Shown here: one piece after another, positions 50,264 to 57,847 of the stretch
How the letters are laid out: each line of letters begins with the position of its first letter
How positions within the stretch are numbered: the stretch's first letter is position 1
Assembly (NCBI RefSeq): GCF_001547755.1
Contig: NZ_AP013042.1
Location: 558,001 to 622,000, forward strand
Direction of reading: 5' to 3'
Source of the DNA: an endosymbiont of Bathymodiolus septemdierum str. Myojin knoll
Lineage (GTDB): Bacteria; Pseudomonadota; Gammaproteobacteria; PS1; Pseudothioglobaceae
Length of the DNA stretch: 64,000 nt
Position numbers and translations under genes: made by a program
The notes under the pieces: generated by a model
The model's input: only the letters and a program-made list of their open reading frames with translations
What the model was told of the DNA's origin: nothing
Databases searched by the model: none

Positions 50264-50960
50264 CTTTCCTGCTAATGTTAAATTGCTGACCACTACCCGA
50301 TATGTAACAGGTGGGGCGAGTGTTAAAGGCTATGAGAATTTTAATCTTGCTACGCATACGGGTGATAATCTAGATGCGGTTGAATATAATCGCGCCTTAC
50401 TGGTGTCGCATTTTAATTTACCGAATACACCGAAATGGCTTAATCAAACCCATTCTGACATTTGCTTAAAGGCAAATTCTTACGATTGTGATGGCGATGC
50501 AGTAGTGACGCGTGAAAAAAATGTGGTTTGCGTGGTAATGACAGCGGATTGTTTACCGATTTTTGCGTCTAATCAATTAGGCACACAAGTGGGTGTTGCT
50601 CATGCAGGTTGGCAAGGGATTTTGAACGGGGTAATTGAGTCGTTTGTTCGCTCATTTGACGGGCGTGATTTGTTGGTGCATTTTGGTCCTGCAATTTCAG
50701 CAAAGAATCTAGAAGTTGGGGTTGAGGTGTATGAGCAGTTTGTTACTAAGGATAAAAAATTGGGTAAAGCGCTGACAGCAAAGAACAAAAAATATCACTT
50801 GGATATTTATCAAGCTGCACGCATTATTTTGAACAATGTAGGCGTTGAGTCAATCACGGGTGGCGATGAGTGCACCTTTGAACAAAGTGAAGACTATTTT
50901 TCTTATCGTCGGGACGGTACGCATTCAGGCAGAATGGCGCATCTTATTTGGATTACTTAG
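50250..50960 (+). CDS. pgeF: Peptidoglycan editing factor PgeF (YfiH/LACC1)
   Basis: 236 residues. Zinc/active-site marks: Asn-Gln-Thr-His-Ser near 67, Met-Thr-Ala-Asp-Cys-Leu-Pro near 96 (catalytic Cys), His-Ala-Gly-Trp-Gln-Gly near 114 and Phe-Ser-Tyr-Arg-Arg-Asp near 221. It removes L-Ser misincorporated in place of L-Ala in UDP-MurNAc. The stop TAG (50958-50960) lies in the direct repeat flanking the MITE. Confidence 0.93.
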   Translation: MILSNFPANVKLLTTTRYVTGGASVKGYENFNLATHTGDNLDAVEYNRALLVSHFNLPNTPKWLNQTHSDICLKANSYDCDGDAVVTREKNVVCVVMTADCLPIFASNQLGTQVGVAHAGWQGILNGVIESFVRSFDGRDLLVHFGPAISAKNLEVGVEVYEQFVTKDKKLGKALTAKNKKYHLDIYQAARIILNNVGVESITGGDECTFEQSEDYFSYRRDGTHSGRMAHLIWIT

Positions 50961-50961
50961 A

Positions 50962-51103
50962 GAGACCTTTGCATAAATATGAATAACCATCAAAAACCAA
51001 TTTTTTAAACCCTGCCTTAACCCTGCTAGGACTGGGTTTAAGAAAATCACCAATTGGGAAAAAATTGAATTTTGCTAATCATCCCTATTTATGCAAAGGT
51101 CTC
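50962..51103. mobile_element. MITE-like element after pgeF
   Basis: 142 bp with inverted ends GAGACCTTTGCATAAATA / TATTTATGCAAAGGTCTC (18 bp, perfect), flanked by TTAGA on both sides (50957-50961 and 51104-51108), a likely target duplication. No coding capacity. The GAGACCTTTGCA end recalls IS5-group elements. Its end sequence differs from the element at 912, so two families are present. Confidence 0.85.
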
Positions 51104-51318
51104 TTAGAAAGAGACTTTACAACTGCTTTCTTGAAGATTGGTGCAAATACGAATAACAATGGGAAGCCGACTAGCCAAGCAATAAGGTAACTGTGTAGCC
51201 ATTTGTCAATAGTTTGGTCGCTCCAACCAATGTTCATATAAGTGACAACGAATGACATAATACCAATCATAAATAACGACATAATTAGACTAACTCTTAG
51301 ATGTACCTTTTTTTCCAT
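51085..51318 (-). CDS. DUF2798 membrane protein, C-terminus altered by MITE
   Basis: 77 residues from the ATG at 51318 (GAGG eight bases upstream; an ATG at 51351 is less likely). Two hydrophobic helices (about 9-30 and 40-65) with Trp-Leu-x-Ala/Ser-Tyr-Leu-Ile-Ala-Trp-Leu-Val-Gly-Phe-Pro, the DUF2798 signature. The last residues (Arg-Pro-Leu-His-Lys and stop) are encoded by the MITE end. Function unknown. Confidence 0.82.
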   Translation of the reverse strand: MEKKVHLRVSLIMSLFMIGIMSFVVTYMNIGWSDQTIDKWLHSYLIAWLVGFPLLFVFAPIFKKAVVKSLSKRPLHK

Positions 51319-51319
51319 T

Positions 51320-51730
51320 TTATTTTTCCTCTTTATCTTTTGGTTTGCCACTGATACTAAAATCCATTTCTTTGGTTATTGTATTTAAATGGTAGTAATG
51401 TAAAGCTTGTTGCTTGCGTTGTTTTTGTTGGACCACACAACCGACGACTTCGAATTCATTTTTTAATTCAATTTCATCGTGTTGTGTATTTAACGGCACC
51501 AAAAATTTCTTTGCACCGCGTTCAATGTATTGACGGAAGTACATATCACCGTCGTAACGAATCACAGCGTAAGCACTCAGGTGTAGTTTCATACCAGGGT
51601 CGATGATGAGAATGCAGTTTTCACTAAATTCAGGCTCCATATAACCGCCTAAATTTTGCAAAGCAAAGGGTTCTGAGTTGGTACTACAACTGCTTTCTAA
51701 CATTTCTTGTGGTGTGCTTATGTCTGACAT
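51320..51730 (-). CDS. S24-like peptidase-fold protein without catalytic serine
   Basis: 136 residues from the ATG at 51730. Residues 28-80 follow the LexA/UmuD pattern: Gly-x-x-Met-x-Pro, Cys-Ile-Leu-Ile-Ile-Asp-Pro, then Ala-Val-Ile-Arg-Tyr-Asp-Gly and Phe-Arg-Gln-Tyr. Where S24 enzymes have Gly-Asp-Ser-Met-x-Pro this has Gly-Gly-Tyr-Met-Glu-Pro, and the catalytic Lys is replaced by Arg. No HTH. It overlaps mutM by 13 bases, so possibly coregulated with repair. Confidence 0.65.
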   Translation of the reverse strand: MSDISTPQEMLESSCSTNSEPFALQNLGGYMEPEFSENCILIIDPGMKLHLSAYAVIRYDGDMYFRQYIERGAKKFLVPLNTQHDEIELKNEFEVVGCVVQQKQRKQQALHYYHLNTITKEMDFSISGKPKDKEEK

Positions 51731-52527
51731 GATGGGCAATAAAACGAGGACCGTTGATTTTGAATAATACGAGTTATTTTACGCTTGCATTGGGTGCAGT
51801 TTTCATTTTCACGCCCATACACGGACAAAGTTTGTGAGAAATAGCCAGGTTGCCCATCCACGGAAGAGAAATCTTTCAGGGTGGTTCCACCTGCTTTAAT
51901 GGCTTGAGAAAGGATGCCTTTAATGCATTGAGTTATTAATGCATAGCGTTTTTTACTGACACTGCCAGCTTTGCGTTCAGGGTTAATACCTGCACAAAAT
52001 AAACTCTCGCAGGCGTAAATATTGCCGACACCGACCACGATTTTGCTGTCCATTATAAAGGCTTTGATGTTTTGTTGTTTTTTGCGTGACTTATCATACA
52101 GGTAGAATTCGTCAAATAAATCTTCTAAAGGTTCAACGCCCAAACTGTCTAATAAAGGATGGCTGTCGTCGTCGGAAAATAGTACGGCACCAAAACGGCG
52201 AGGGTCATTAAGACGCATTACTGTACCGTTTGTAAAGGATAATTCAAAATGGTCGTGCTTTTTGAGTGGGGTGTTACTACCCACGACTTTGATTGAACCA
52301 CTCATACCTAAGTGGATAATCAGCGTGCCAACTTTAAATCGAATGAGCAGATATTTACCGCGCCTATCAATGGTATTAATGACTTGATTGACAAGGGTTA
52401 CGGAAAGGTGTTTGGGAATTTCCCAGCGCAAATTATCACGATATAAATGAACTTTTTCGACGGTTTCATTAACGATTAATGGGCCAAGTCCGCGTTTGGT
52501 GGTTTCAACTTCGGGTAATTCTGGCAT
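51718..52527 (-). CDS. mutM: Formamidopyrimidine-DNA glycosylase MutM
   Basis: 269 residues from the ATG at 52527, chosen because mature MutM begins Pro-Glu-Leu-Pro-Glu-Val-Glu-Thr with the catalytic N-terminal proline; the upstream ATG at 52542 would destroy this. C-terminal zinc finger Cys-x2-Cys-x16-Cys-x2-Cys at about 246-269. Excises 8-oxoguanine and cuts the strand. First gene of a minus-strand operon with the S24-like and DUF2798 genes. Confidence 0.95.
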   Translation of the reverse strand: MPELPEVETTKRGLGPLIVNETVEKVHLYRDNLRWEIPKHLSVTLVNQVINTIDRRGKYLLIRFKVGTLIIHLGMSGSIKVVGSNTPLKKHDHFELSFTNGTVMRLNDPRRFGAVLFSDDDSHPLLDSLGVEPLEDLFDEFYLYDKSRKKQQNIKAFIMDSKIVVGVGNIYACESLFCAGINPERKAGSVSKKRYALITQCIKGILSQAIKAGGTTLKDFSSVDGQPGYFSQTLSVYGRENENCTQCKRKITRIIQNQRSSFYCPSCQT

Positions 52528-52594
52528 AAAAGTTGTTCTCAATTGGTGGAGTAACCCATTATAATAGTCAACTTTACAATAATGGAGAAAAAAG

Positions 52595-53185
52595 ATGGGT
52601 TTTATTAATTCGGTAAAAGGAAAGATTATTTTAGGCTTTATTCTAGCTGCTATAGTTTTTGTGGTTTTTAAAGGGCAGGCAAATATGACGCATTACGCCA
52701 TGACAGTTTGGTTGCATGTAGCAGCAGGTGTTTTGTGGATTGGTCTTTTGTATTATTTTAATTTTGTGCAAGTGCCTGCAATGGGCGAAGCCTTAGCAGA
52801 TACTGACGGTCCAGGTCCAGCAGCGATTGGCAAATATGTTGCACCAAGAGCGTTATTGTGGTTCCGTATGGCAGCAGCAACAACTTGGATTTTAGGCCTT
52901 GTGTTGCTTGCTACATGGAACAAATCTGGTTTTAATATGTCTAATATTATTGATGCATTTATGCTTGCAGAAGGTTATAAAATTATCGGTATAGGCGCAT
53001 GGATGGGCACAATCATGGCATTCAATGTGTGGTTTATCATTTGGCCAAATCAACAAAAGATTTTAGGTATGAAGGAGGCGTCCGCAGAAGAAATTGCAAC
53101 AGCTAAGAAAAATGCAGCGCTGGCTTCAAGTATTAATGTTATTTTGTCAGTACCAATGCTGTTAACGATGATTGCATGGCACTAA
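52595..53185 (+). CDS. PuuD-like (urate oxidase N-terminal) membrane protein
   Basis: 196 residues with about four or five helices. Trp-Leu-His-Val-Ala-Ala-Gly-Val-Leu-Trp-Ile-Gly-Leu-Leu-Tyr near 38-52, and Trp-Phe-Ile-Ile-Trp-Pro-Asn-Gln-Gln-Lys near 146-155, are the signature of the membrane domain of PuuD-type urate hydroxylases. No cytochrome c domain is attached, so urate oxidation is not implied; such stand-alone domains are common and uncharacterised. GGAG precedes the ATG; a terminator follows. Confidence 0.75.
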   Translation: MGFINSVKGKIILGFILAAIVFVVFKGQANMTHYAMTVWLHVAAGVLWIGLLYYFNFVQVPAMGEALADTDGPGPAAIGKYVAPRALLWFRMAAATTWILGLVLLATWNKSGFNMSNIIDAFMLAEGYKIIGIGAWMGTIMAFNVWFIIWPNQQKILGMKEASAEEIATAKKNAALASSINVILSVPMLLTMIAWH

Positions 53186-53218
53186 AATAAGTTTAATTAA
53201 GCGTTAAAGTTACTTAAG

Positions 53219-53248
53219 AAACCGAGGCTTTGTTCTCGGTTTTTTTTC
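53219..53248 (+). terminator. Rho-independent terminator
   Basis: Stem AAACCGAG / CTCGGTTT, loop GCTTTGTT, then T-run. Ends the PuuD-like gene. Confidence 0.88.
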
Positions 53249-53278
53249 GCTTCTTGAAAAATGGTATAATTCCCTCTT

Positions 53279-53926
53279 ATGAAAATACACAATCCAAAAC
53301 TCAAAGTCAGCGGTAAAGACGCACAAAGTTTTCTACAAGGGCAATTGTCTAATGATATTAATAAGATTGCTGATGGGCAATGGCAGTTAAATGCTTATTG
53401 CCAACACCAAGGGCGCATTATTGCATTAATGTGGGTAGGCAAGCAGGGCGATGATTTCGTGTTGGATTTTTCGGCAGATTTATATGATACGGTGAAAAAC
53501 CGTTTGACGATGTTTGCTTTAAATGCGCAGATTGCGTTTAGTGAGATTGATACTCAAGTAACACCAACAGAAGATGCCCAAGTAACATTAGCAACGAGTG
53601 AAAAATTTATCCCGCAAGATTTAAATTTGGATATTGACGAAGTGGGCGTGAGTTTCACTAAGGGTTGTTACCCTGGGCAGGAAGTGGTGGCTCGTGTACA
53701 TTATCTGGGTAAGCCAAAGAAAAGATTGTATCGATTTGAATGCGATTTTGAAGTATTACCTTTGGATAAAATAACCCTAAAAGACGAGACGAAGAATGTC
53801 GGAACTGTGCTAAATCAAGTAAAATATTGCTTTTTTGCAATTTTGAAAATTACAGAAGAAGAGCAAGCACTTTTTATTAACAATAAGCCTATCAAGTTAC
53901 TCGAATTGGCTGATTTTCCAGATTAA
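53279..53926 (+). CDS. ygfZ: Folate-binding protein YgfZ
   Basis: 215 residues (E. coli 326), a short member. The diagnostic Lys-Gly-Cys-Tyr-Pro-Gly-Gln-Glu-Val-Val-Ala-Arg lies at about 127-138. Tetrahydrofolate-dependent factor that helps assembly or repair of certain Fe-S enzymes; the class I fumarase in this window is a possible client. The ATG follows a TATAAT-like box by 15 bases. Confidence 0.9.
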   Translation: MKIHNPKLKVSGKDAQSFLQGQLSNDINKIADGQWQLNAYCQHQGRIIALMWVGKQGDDFVLDFSADLYDTVKNRLTMFALNAQIAFSEIDTQVTPTEDAQVTLATSEKFIPQDLNLDIDEVGVSFTKGCYPGQEVVARVHYLGKPKKRLYRFECDFEVLPLDKITLKDETKNVGTVLNQVKYCFFAILKITEEEQALFINNKPIKLLELADFPD

Positions 53927-53932
53927 AATATT

Positions 53933-55282
53933 ATGAAATTAACTAAAATTTTGGCAGTATTGTCATTACTCTTTCCTGTTTTTGCACTTGCCAGTGGTAC
54001 AGAAGAAAGACTTGATTTAACCAGTCACTGGGTAGGTTATACAGCATTAGTTTTGTTTGTTATTGCTTATATTTTTGTGATGGTGGAAGAATTCACTCAC
54101 TTTAGGAAATCCAAACCCGTTATTTTTGTGGCAGGTATTATTTGGGCAATGATTGCTTGGGTATACGCTTCTGAAGGCTTACCACATAGTACCGAAGTGG
54201 CATTACGACACAATTTATTAGAGTATTCTGAATTACTTTTATTCTTATTGGTTGCGATGACTTATATTGAAGCCATGAAAGAGCGTCAAGTATTTGAAGC
54301 ACTTAAAGTTTGGCTGGTAAATAAAGGACTATCGTTTAGACAATTGTTTTGGTTGACTGGATTTTTGGCGTTCTTTATCTCGCCAATTGCAGACAATTTA
54401 ACCACCGCCTTGATTATGGGTGCTGTGGTCATGGCAGTGGGCGGTAGTAATGTTCGCTTTGTTTCTATTGCGTTTGTTAATATTGTTGTGGCTGCTAATG
54501 CAGGCGGTGCATTCAGTCCATTTGGCGATATTACCACGCTGATGGTTTGGCAAAAAGGCGTCATTGAATTCTCTGAGTTCTTTAGCTTGTTTGTACCATC
54601 GTTGATTAACTTTGTGGTGCCGGCAGCGATTATGCATTTTGCCATTAAAAACGAGTCCCCTGAGGCAGTGCAAGAAACCGCCGCAATGAAACGGGGCGGT
54701 ATTGTGATTGTGATTTTATTTTTTTTGACGATTGCCACAGCAGTAAGTTTTCATAATTTCTTGCACTTGCCACCAGCAATGGGCATGATGTTAGGCTTGA
54801 GTTATTTAATGATAGCATCGTTCTTTATTCGTAAAGGCATCTATGATGATTTTGATATTTTTAGAAAGATAGCTAGAGCAGAGTGGGATACTTTATTGTT
54901 CTTTTTTGGTGTGATTTTAAGTGTTGGTGGTTTAGGCTTTATGGGGTATTTAGCCTTTACTTCGGAGTTAATGTACGCCACGCTTGGCGCCACTAACGCT
55001 AATATTTTGGTTGGTATTTTGTCAGCAGTTGTTGACAATATCCCAGTAATGTTTGCGGTTTTAAGTATGAACCCTGAAATGAGCCAAGGTCAATGGCTAT
55101 TGGTTACATTAACGGCGGGTGTTGGAGGCAGTTTGTTGTCAGTGGGTTCTGCGGCAGGTGTTGCACTAATGGGGCAATCTAAAGGGTTTTACACATTTGT
55201 ATCACACCTAAAATGGACACCTGTGATTGCACTCGGATATGCCGCCAGTATTTATGCACATATCTTGATTAACGGTGTCTAA
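53933..55282 (+). CDS. nhaD: Na+/H+ antiporter NhaD
   Basis: 449 residues. Signal-like first helix (Lys-Leu-Thr-Lys then hydrophobic to Ala-Leu-Ala-Ser), then about 12 membrane helices. Phe-Ile-Ser-Pro-Ile-Ala-Asp-Asn-Leu-Thr-Thr-Ala near 143-154 and Ser-Ala-Val-Val-Asp-Asn-Ile-Pro-Val-Met near 363 are the paired re-entrant motifs of the NhaD family; Gly-Gly-Ala-Phe-Ser-Pro-Phe-Gly-Asp-Ile-Thr-Thr near 186 is typical. Exports Na+/Li+ in exchange for protons, common in marine bacteria. Overlaps coaX by 8 bases. Confidence 0.93.
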   Translation: MKLTKILAVLSLLFPVFALASGTEERLDLTSHWVGYTALVLFVIAYIFVMVEEFTHFRKSKPVIFVAGIIWAMIAWVYASEGLPHSTEVALRHNLLEYSELLLFLLVAMTYIEAMKERQVFEALKVWLVNKGLSFRQLFWLTGFLAFFISPIADNLTTALIMGAVVMAVGGSNVRFVSIAFVNIVVAANAGGAFSPFGDITTLMVWQKGVIEFSEFFSLFVPSLINFVVPAAIMHFAIKNESPEAVQETAAMKRGGIVIVILFFLTIATAVSFHNFLHLPPAMGMMLGLSYLMIASFFIRKGIYDDFDIFRKIARAEWDTLLFFFGVILSVGGLGFMGYLAFTSELMYATLGATNANILVGILSAVVDNIPVMFAVLSMNPEMSQGQWLLVTLTAGVGGSLLSVGSAAGVALMGQSKGFYTFVSHLKWTPVIALGYAASIYAHILINGV

Positions 55283-55868
55283 TCTATTTGTTGACATTGG
55301 TAATAGTAGTGTCAGTTGGGAGATTGACGGTGATTATCAGAGTGTCAAGGTTAAGGGGTTTGATAGCGGCGTAATACCCATTCATCAAACCAGTACCATT
55401 GCTTGTGTGGCAAATCACGCGTTAATTCAACATTTTAATAACCCAATTATTATTCAACCTAAATCGTTCACAGGCTTAGTTTTTGATTATAATTTGGCGC
55501 AGTTAGGGGTTGATCGATTTTTAGGAATACTGGCAGGGGTTAAAAAATATCCTCAGCAAAATTTTATGTTAGTAGATGTTGGTACTTTTGTAACCTTTGA
55601 CAGTGTGCAGAATGGCAAACATATTGATGGCGGTATCGCGCCTGGACTGCAACAACTGCAAGCGATTAAAAAATTTGTAGGCAATGACAGTCAGAAGTCG
55701 TGGAAAATGGGTACTGAAAATATGTTGCGTGATACCATTGAGCAACGGTGCAAAGATTTTAAAGGTAAGGTTTTGATTACTGGTGGCGGTCAAAAAATAG
55801 TAGAATTAGAACAGGGTGAATACCACCAGAATTTAGCAATAGAAGGGTTGAAAATAATAAATGAATAA
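55275..55868 (+). CDS. coaX: Type III pantothenate kinase CoaX
   Basis: 197 residues from a GTG start. Asp-Ile-Gly-Asn-Ser (phosphate loop 1) at 7-11, Gly-Val-Asp-Arg-Phe-Leu-Gly-Ile near 79, Val-Asp-Val-Gly-Thr-Phe-Val-Thr-Phe-Asp near 98, and Gly-Gly-Ile-Ala-Pro-Gly-Leu near 118. First step of CoA synthesis, potassium dependent and not feedback-inhibited. Shorter than the usual 240-260 but all motifs are present. Coupled to nhaD and trpS by overlaps. Confidence 0.92.
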   Translation: MSNLFVDIGNSSVSWEIDGDYQSVKVKGFDSGVIPIHQTSTIACVANHALIQHFNNPIIIQPKSFTGLVFDYNLAQLGVDRFLGILAGVKKYPQQNFMLVDVGTFVTFDSVQNGKHIDGGIAPGLQQLQAIKKFVGNDSQKSWKMGTENMLRDTIEQRCKDFKGKVLITGGGQKIVELEQGEYHQNLAIEGLKIINE

Positions 55869-57057
55869 TAGAGTTTTATCAGGAATGAGGCCAACAGGGC
55901 GTTTGCACTTGGGTCATTACCACGGTGTTTTGAAGAATTGGTTAACATTGCAAAATGAACGCGATTCTTATTTTTTTGTGGCAGATTGGCATGCGTTTAC
56001 CACGCATTATTCTGACAAGATTGACCTTGAAACCAATGTTTCGGAGATGGTGGTTGATTGGTTAGCAGCAGGCATTAACCCAAATACTTCAACGATTTTT
56101 GTACAGTCAAAAGTGCCAGAGCATGCTGAATTGCATTTGTTGCTGTCAATGACTACGCCGCTTTCTTGGTTAGAACGAGTACCCTCTTATAAGGACCAGC
56201 AGGAAAAGCTCAAAGGTAGGGATTTAGGGACTTATGGATTTTTAGGTTATCCACTCTTACAAAGTGCAGATATTTTGATTTATAAGGCTGGCTTAGTGCC
56301 AGTTGGTGAAGACCAAGTGGCACACATTGAACTCACTCGTGAAGTTGCCAGACGCTTTAATTATGTGTATGGACGAGAAGCGGATTTTGAAGAAAAAGCA
56401 GAGGCGGCAATTGGAAAAATGGGTAAAAAACAAGCCAAATCTTATCGTCTATTGCGTAAATCTTATCAGGAAACTGGTGACATTGAAGCATTGAGTAGGG
56501 CACAAGCCTTGTTAAAAGAGCAGCAAAATATCACCCTTGGTGACAGAGAAAGATTGCTGGGTTATGTTGAAGGTGTTGGTAAAATTATTTTGCCTGAGCC
56601 AGAGTCTCTCTTGACTAAAGCATCAAAAATGCCAGGGTTAGATGGGCAAAAAATGAGCAAATCTTATGGCAATACCATTTCTTTGCGTAATACTGCAGAA
56701 GAAATCGAGACTAAAGTTAAGCGTATGCCAACCGACCCAGCACGGGTTAAATTAACGGATGCAGGTGACCCGAAAAAATGCCCAGTATGGCAATTGCACA
56801 AAGTCTATTCTGATAAGCAAACTTGCGACTGGGTAAAAGATGGTTGCAGCAACGCGAAGATGGGCTGTATAGAATGCAAGCAACCAGTGGTTGACGCCAT
56901 AAAAGCAGAATTAGGTCCGATGCAAGAACGCATTACCAAGTATCAGGCTGACCCAGACCTTATCAAACAAATTATTCACGAAGGTTCCGAAAAAGCGCGT
57001 ATTGTTGCCAAGGAAACCATGAACGAGGTGCGTGAAGCAATGGGAATTACTTATTAA
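55861..57057 (+). CDS. trpS: Tryptophan-tRNA ligase TrpS
   Basis: 398 residues, the longer TrpS type. HIGH-like motif Arg-Leu-His-Leu-Gly-His-Tyr near 14-20 and KMSKS-like Gly-Gln-Lys-Met-Ser-Lys-Ser near 262. A C-terminal Cys-x6-Cys-x4-Cys-x2-Cys segment (about 322-340) suggests a metal or Fe-S site, seen in some bacterial TrpS. Attaches Trp to tRNA-Trp. Overlaps coaX by 8 bases. Confidence 0.94.
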   Translation: MNNRVLSGMRPTGRLHLGHYHGVLKNWLTLQNERDSYFFVADWHAFTTHYSDKIDLETNVSEMVVDWLAAGINPNTSTIFVQSKVPEHAELHLLLSMTTPLSWLERVPSYKDQQEKLKGRDLGTYGFLGYPLLQSADILIYKAGLVPVGEDQVAHIELTREVARRFNYVYGREADFEEKAEAAIGKMGKKQAKSYRLLRKSYQETGDIEALSRAQALLKEQQNITLGDRERLLGYVEGVGKIILPEPESLLTKASKMPGLDGQKMSKSYGNTISLRNTAEEIETKVKRMPTDPARVKLTDAGDPKKCPVWQLHKVYSDKQTCDWVKDGCSNAKMGCIECKQPVVDAIKAELGPMQERITKYQADPDLIKQIIHEGSEKARIVAKETMNEVREAMGITY

Positions 57058-57059
57058 TT

Positions 57060-57794
57060 ATGGCCGATAGACTACAAAAATTAATTGCCACTGCTGGTTA
57101 CGGTTCTCGTCGTTGGGCGGAGCGTTTGATTGAGCAAGGGCGTATTGAGGTTAACAATAAAACAGCAGTGATTGGCGAGAAGGCTGAGATGTCTGATACT
57201 GTTAAAATAGACGGACGAAAAATTGACCTTGGGCGTTATAAGGAAGCAGAAACTAAAGTGCTTATTTTGAATAAACAGGCAGGTGTTATTTGCTCTAATA
57301 AGGATGAAGAAGGACGCCAAAGCGTTTATGATTTACTGCCAAAAGAGTCGCGTTGGGTCATGGTTGGGCGTTTGGACCTTAATACATCGGGCTTATTGTT
57401 GTTTACAAATAATGGCGATTTAGCAAACAAACTCATGCACCCAAGTTCTGAAATTGACCGTGAATATGCGGTTCGTGTATTGGGACAGGTAGAAAATGAA
57501 GACTTAAGGCAATTAACCGAAGGTATAGCGTTAGAAGATGGTTTTGCTAAATTCTCTCGTGTTACTGTCGGCGGTGGTACAGGTGCAAATCGTTGGTATA
57601 AAGTCGTATTGAGAGAAGGTCGTAAGCGAGAGGTGCGTCGCTTATGGGAAGCCTTAGGTTTTAAAGTATCGCGTTTAATTCGTATTCGTTTCGGTGAAAT
57701 TCGCTTGCCGGATAAACTCAAAGCCAATCAGCATGAATATCTAAAACCAGGGCAAGTTGGATTGCTGTTAGATGCCGTTAATTTAAAAGGCTAA
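57060..57794 (+). CDS. rluB: 23S rRNA pseudouridine synthase RluB
   Basis: 244 residues. S4 domain at 1-55 (Leu-Gln-Lys-Leu-Ile-Ala, Gly-Ser-Arg-Arg), catalytic Gly-Arg-Leu-Asp-Leu-Asn-Thr-Ser-Gly-Leu near 101-110 (Asp), and Gly-Arg-Lys-Arg-Glu-Val-Arg-Arg-Leu near 188. RsuA/RluB/E/F family; the length and Leu-Leu-Pro segment favour RluB (pseudouridine 2605). No long basic C-terminal tail as in E. coli RluB. Two bases after trpS. Confidence 0.9.
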   Translation: MADRLQKLIATAGYGSRRWAERLIEQGRIEVNNKTAVIGEKAEMSDTVKIDGRKIDLGRYKEAETKVLILNKQAGVICSNKDEEGRQSVYDLLPKESRWVMVGRLDLNTSGLLLFTNNGDLANKLMHPSSEIDREYAVRVLGQVENEDLRQLTEGIALEDGFAKFSRVTVGGGTGANRWYKVVLREGRKREVRRLWEALGFKVSRLIRIRFGEIRLPDKLKANQHEYLKPGQVGLLLDAVNLKG

Positions 57795-57847
57795 ATATCA
57801 ATCGTATCAAGTATAATAACGCTTTTTAGTATCATTTAATGGCGTTA

